From: Selenomonadaceae bacterium
GTDB lineage: Bacteria > Bacillota > Negativicutes > Selenomonadales > Selenomonadaceae
Direction of reading: 5' to 3'
NCBI GenBank assembly: GCA_017455645.1
Contig: JAFSZS010000118.1
Coordinates: forward strand, 1-43,911
DNA length: 43,911 bases
A program made the translations under genes and the position numbers. Of this stretch, positions 41,868-43,911 are shown in pieces (the first letter of the stretch is position 1; each line of letters opens with the position of its first letter). The notes beneath the pieces were generated by a model. That model was not told the DNA's origin. It made no database searches and saw only the letters and a list, made by a program, of their open reading frames with translations.

Positions 41868-41881
41868 ACTTTTGGTACAAT
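41853..41881 (+). promoter_or_regulatory. Promoter of the SCIFF peptide gene
   Basis: TTGACT (41853-41858), 17 bases, TACAAT (41876-41881) with extended TGG. It overlaps the last codons and stop of argF and ends 26 bases before the SCIFF ATG. It is one of the best promoter matches in the window. Confidence 0.75.
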
Positions 41882-41907
41882 CTAAAAAAATTTTGGAGGT
41901 GTAAATT

Positions 41908-42054
41908 ATGAAACACATTAAAACAGTTAATAAGCCCGTCCTTCAATCTACACTGAAAACCGGCGGCTGCGGCGAATGTCAAGCAAGTTGTCAATCTGCT
42001 TGCAAAACAAGTTGCACTGTCGGTAACCAAGTTTGCGAACGTCAGAAAAAATAA
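41908..42054 (+). CDS. scfA: SCIFF ranthipeptide precursor
   Basis: A 48-residue peptide. It begins MKHIKTVNKPVLQSTLKTGG and continues into a cysteine-rich core with Cys at 21, 24, 28, 32, 36 and 43 (CGECQASCQSACKTSC, then VGNQVCE). This is the SCIFF pattern (six cysteines in forty-five residues), in which a radical SAM maturase forms Cys-Thr/Ser thioether links. ATG at 41908 sits behind GGAGGTG. It has its own promoter in the end of argF and a terminator at 42081, so it is a compact monocistronic unit. Normally the maturase gene follows directly; here it does not. Confidence 0.95.
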   Translation: MKHIKTVNKPVLQSTLKTGGCGECQASCQSACKTSCTVGNQVCERQKK

Positions 42055-42080
42055 TCTGCGCGAATTATCCAATAAAAAAA

Positions 42081-42112
42081 TCCCGCTCCAACGAGTGGGA
42101 TTAATTTTTTTT
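42081..42112 (+). terminator. Rho-independent terminator after the SCIFF gene
   Basis: TCCCGCTC-CAAC-GAGTGGGA stem (with one G-T pair) then TTAATTTTTTTT. An A-run on the left lets it act also for the convergent zinc-ribbon gene. Confidence 0.82.
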
Positions 42113-42124
42113 ACAGATTTGATT

Positions 42125-42319
42125 TTACTTTGCCGAAATTTCAATTTCTTGTTTGTTGCCGCATTTCGGGCAGTGGAAAGAGTGCCTGTACTTGTTTGAA
42201 AGGTGCGCCGTGTTGTACTTGCTTGAAGAAACGTAGCCGCAATTTTCGCACTTGCGATAATAATCAACCGTACTGCCTTTTTCGCCGGCTATTACCGCGC
42301 CTTTAATCGCCGTTGCCAT
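42125..42319 (-). CDS. Small zinc-ribbon protein, unknown function
   Basis: A 64-residue protein, MATAIKGAVIAGEKGSTVDY at the N-terminus, then CENCGY and, 25 residues later, CPKCGNKQEIEI, forming a four-cysteine zinc ribbon. The N-terminal glycine-rich stretch is reminiscent of small export or RNA-binding zinc proteins but no family is recognised. ATG is behind AAGGAGG. A group II intron 3' end lies 10-12 bases upstream of that ribosome binding site, so the original promoter has been displaced. It is convergent with scfA and shares its terminator. Confidence 0.75.
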   Translation of the reverse strand: MATAIKGAVIAGEKGSTVDYYRKCENCGYVSSSKYNTAHLSNKYRHSFHCPKCGNKQEIEISAK

Positions 42320-42391
42320 AATTTTTGCCTCCTTAAATTATTCAGATAGCGATAGGTAAGGCTTTTAGGTTATTATCATATTTTCCCCCGC

Positions 42392-42433
42392 TCCACACCG
42401 TACGTGAAAGTTTCCCTTCATATGGCGTTCCAT
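42392..42433 (-). ncRNA. Group II intron domain V
   Basis: Minus-strand sequence GAACGCCATATGAAGG-GAAA-CTTTCACGTACGGTGTGGAG forms the short hairpin of domain V, with a GAAA tetraloop and a distal strand ACGTACGGT like bacterial group II introns. One stem position pairs A with C where G-C is usual, suggesting decay. It lies between the endonuclease stop and the predicted intron 3' end. Confidence 0.7.
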
Positions 42434-42462
42434 CTTTGATAACTTGTTTATATCTAATCAAT

Positions 42463-43744
42463 TTAACTTAAAATTTCATTTCCAGCTAATTTTCTCAAGT
42501 TGTTAAGTTTTTCAATATTGGGTTCGCAGTCTTGCAGATATTTGGAAATTGTTTCAGGTCTGGTTGCGTGTATCAGTTTATGCACTGTCTCTGTTACTAA
42601 GATTAAATTTTCGTATTCACCAGTGCCGCCCTTGTTTTTAGGCTTGATATGGTGGCAATGAATTTCTTCAGTTGCTTCAAAATCCTTGCCTGTTACAGCA
42701 CATTTGCCCTTTTGCGCGTTGTATAGCGATATTCGGTTGTCCGCGTATTCAATACTGCGCCTGTACAACGGCTGGTGTAAGAGCTTGATATTTATCTCGC
42801 TCGTTTCTGAAGTGTACGCTGTAATTGTTTTATTCATTGGGCTTTTGTGCTGTACATAGCCTATTGGGTAAAGTGGCTCGTCTGCTATGTACCTTAACTG
42901 CTTAGATTTTCCATATCGCGCCTTTTCAGCTTTTGTGAGCTTGCGCCCTTTTCGGCTAGCGTTTAGGCGATTCTTAATTAATGTGTTAACTGCACAACCT
43001 ATTTTCTGACAATCAATGTTAATGTGCGTTGCAATTTGATAGTAATTCTGAATGCCTCTGACCATTAAGTTATACTGCCAAATTTCCTCGACTAGTTTAA
43101 GTTTTGGTCTTGGTCGTTGAATATGTTTGATTTGCTCGCACTTTGATTTTAAATCCCAGAAATTCTAAATACTTTTCCTTGACGTTAACCACTCTTGTTT
43201 TTCCGGTGATATTTCCAATTTCAACTTTTCCTGTAACCACTGTGTGACCGCGATTCTGGTTTTTTCTGCCGCCGTTTTGGTTCTGCAAAATATTCTGAAG
43301 TCGTCCGCGTATTGTTTGTTATTGGATTTTTTTCCTAGTTGCTTACTACCCAGTGGTCAAGCTCGTTTAGTACAATGTTTGCTAGGAGTGGTGAAATTAT
43401 TCCGCCTTGCGCCGTTTGGCTTAGGTATGAACTTGCGCCTAATTGGTTTTGGGCGGTAACCGTGCTTGTGCCATTAAGTACGTATCTTATTTTTTCTACA
43501 ACTTCGTCTACTGTCAAATTTTTAATGTCATTGATTGTAAGTTTGTCTGTACCTGCAGTTGTACTGCCGGTGCTGTTTTTGATGTTTCTGTTGTAACTAT
43601 CTGCATTAAATTTTTGAAGGTTTCGCCGCTTTTTGCCCTTTCGTACAATTCGCTGTAAATGTTGTAAGGTTTCGCCTCCTTTCGGGGCGTCCTTTTTGTC
43701 TTGCACGAATCCTTATTCGATTGATTGATATATTTAGTTGTCAA
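42463..43744 (-). pseudogene. Group II intron-encoded reverse transcriptase/maturase/HNH, frameshifted
   Basis: Reassembled from several frames. The N-terminal part (43744-43470) includes GTDKLTINDIKNLTVDEVVE. It jumps to QTAQGGIISPLLANIVLNEL (about 43420-43350), skipping the RT motifs normally between them, so there is an internal deletion. A stop follows at WVVSN; in another frame KQYADDFRIFC (catalytic YADD, about 43310-43280) appears, then a further shift to the VVNVKEKYLEFLGFKIKV segment, and another to RPRPKLKLVEEIWQYNLMVR. The last frame (43065-42463) is intact: maturase X domain (GIQNYYQIATHINID) and HNH endonuclease (CAVTGKDF, HCHHIKPKNKGGTG, NLILV, HKLIH). At least three frame changes make it non-functional as a whole. 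Confidence 0.82.
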
Positions 43745-43911
43745 AGACTTGAGCCCATTCCTCCATTTCCATTACAGAAATTTCTTCGGTTCGAGCTCTA
43801 CTTTTCGGCGCGGATTAAGCAGCTTATTTTCTTCGTCTGCAAATTGTTTCCAACTCCGCGCCTTTCCTTGTTCCAATTACCCTATCTGTACATTTAGCCT
43901 TAGGTTTCAAC

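Larger units (their letters stand above)
42346..43911 (-). mobile_element. Degenerate group II intron (5' end outside the window)
   Basis: A retroelement on the minus strand, with its 5' part beyond the right edge. From right to left: reverse transcriptase fragments, maturase X region, HNH endonuclease, then intron domains V and VI ending at CCTATCGCTAT (about 42346), which matches common bacterial group II 3' ends. The coding part is frameshifted and internally deleted, so it cannot move by itself. It inserted just upstream of the small zinc-ribbon gene. Bases 43745-43911 hold no gene I can support; they read as intron or upstream sequence with short open stretches. Confidence 0.8.

Noticed and set aside
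43745-43911. Short minus-strand open stretches near the right edge (one reads MEMEEWAQVFDN)
   Set aside because: They are too short and overlapping, and may be intron RNA sequence; there is no support for a gene without the flanking sequence.

Overview
This window looks like a chromosomal segment of a diderm Firmicute, most likely class Negativicutes (moderate confidence). It carries an LptA/OstA-like lipopolysaccharide protein alongside Firmicute-type features: a SCIFF ranthipeptide precursor, a UPF0756 protein, ThyX and AGGAGG ribosome binding sites. Roughly a third of the genes appear to start with TTG. No rRNA, tRNA or CRISPR array is visible, and no gene-free stretch exceeds about 300 bases.

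Layout. 1-7.9 kb: the 5' part of tyrS (minus), a BaiN/HI0933-type flavoprotein, an orphan FliH-like protein coupled to queH, then mutS, whose 3' end is tandemly triplicated before an M18 aminopeptidase. 7.9-11 kb: a piece of the peptidoglycan cluster, murD and murG, split by a decayed antitoxin gene and an EmrE-type efflux gene. 11-15.2 kb: a two-gene McrBC-like cassette (coiled-coil AAA+ protein plus a PD-(D/E)XK nuclease with zinc ribbons), followed by dprA. 16.3-19.9 kb (minus): thyX, an NYN-domain protein with three C-terminal repeats, a UPF0756 membrane protein and glycerate kinase.

19.9-27.6 kb holds the most unusual block: four small prepilin-like genes run directly into a GrpE-like gene, then an Hsp70 without a lid domain and a 1061-residue protein with a J-like N-terminus, zinc ribbons and beta-rich repeats. 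Together these look like a dedicated, divergent DnaK/GrpE/DnaJ set tied to minor pilins. 27.7-35.7 kb: a MetF-like protein, an LptA-like protein, a class III aminotransferase, a GntP-type permease, a serine hydroxymethyltransferase homologue that has lost its PLP lysine, a reduced ABC-F-like ATPase and SstT. The aminotransferase, permease, SHMT-like protein, SstT and the earlier glycerate kinase suggest a theme of serine/glyoxylate/glycerate metabolism, but this is inference.

35.9-43.9 kb: cobQ, a PNPOx-like protein, a zinc alcohol dehydrogenase, a secreted DUF1593 protein, a small HMA-like protein, argF, the SCIFF peptide gene (48 codons, own promoter, no maturase nearby), a small zinc-ribbon gene and a decayed group II intron that runs off the right edge. 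Two repeat families sit between genes: 7-8 bp tandem repeats of the CCCTANT/TAGGGAN type arranged as inverted arms, and a three-hairpin element found twice just downstream of coding regions with covarying stems.
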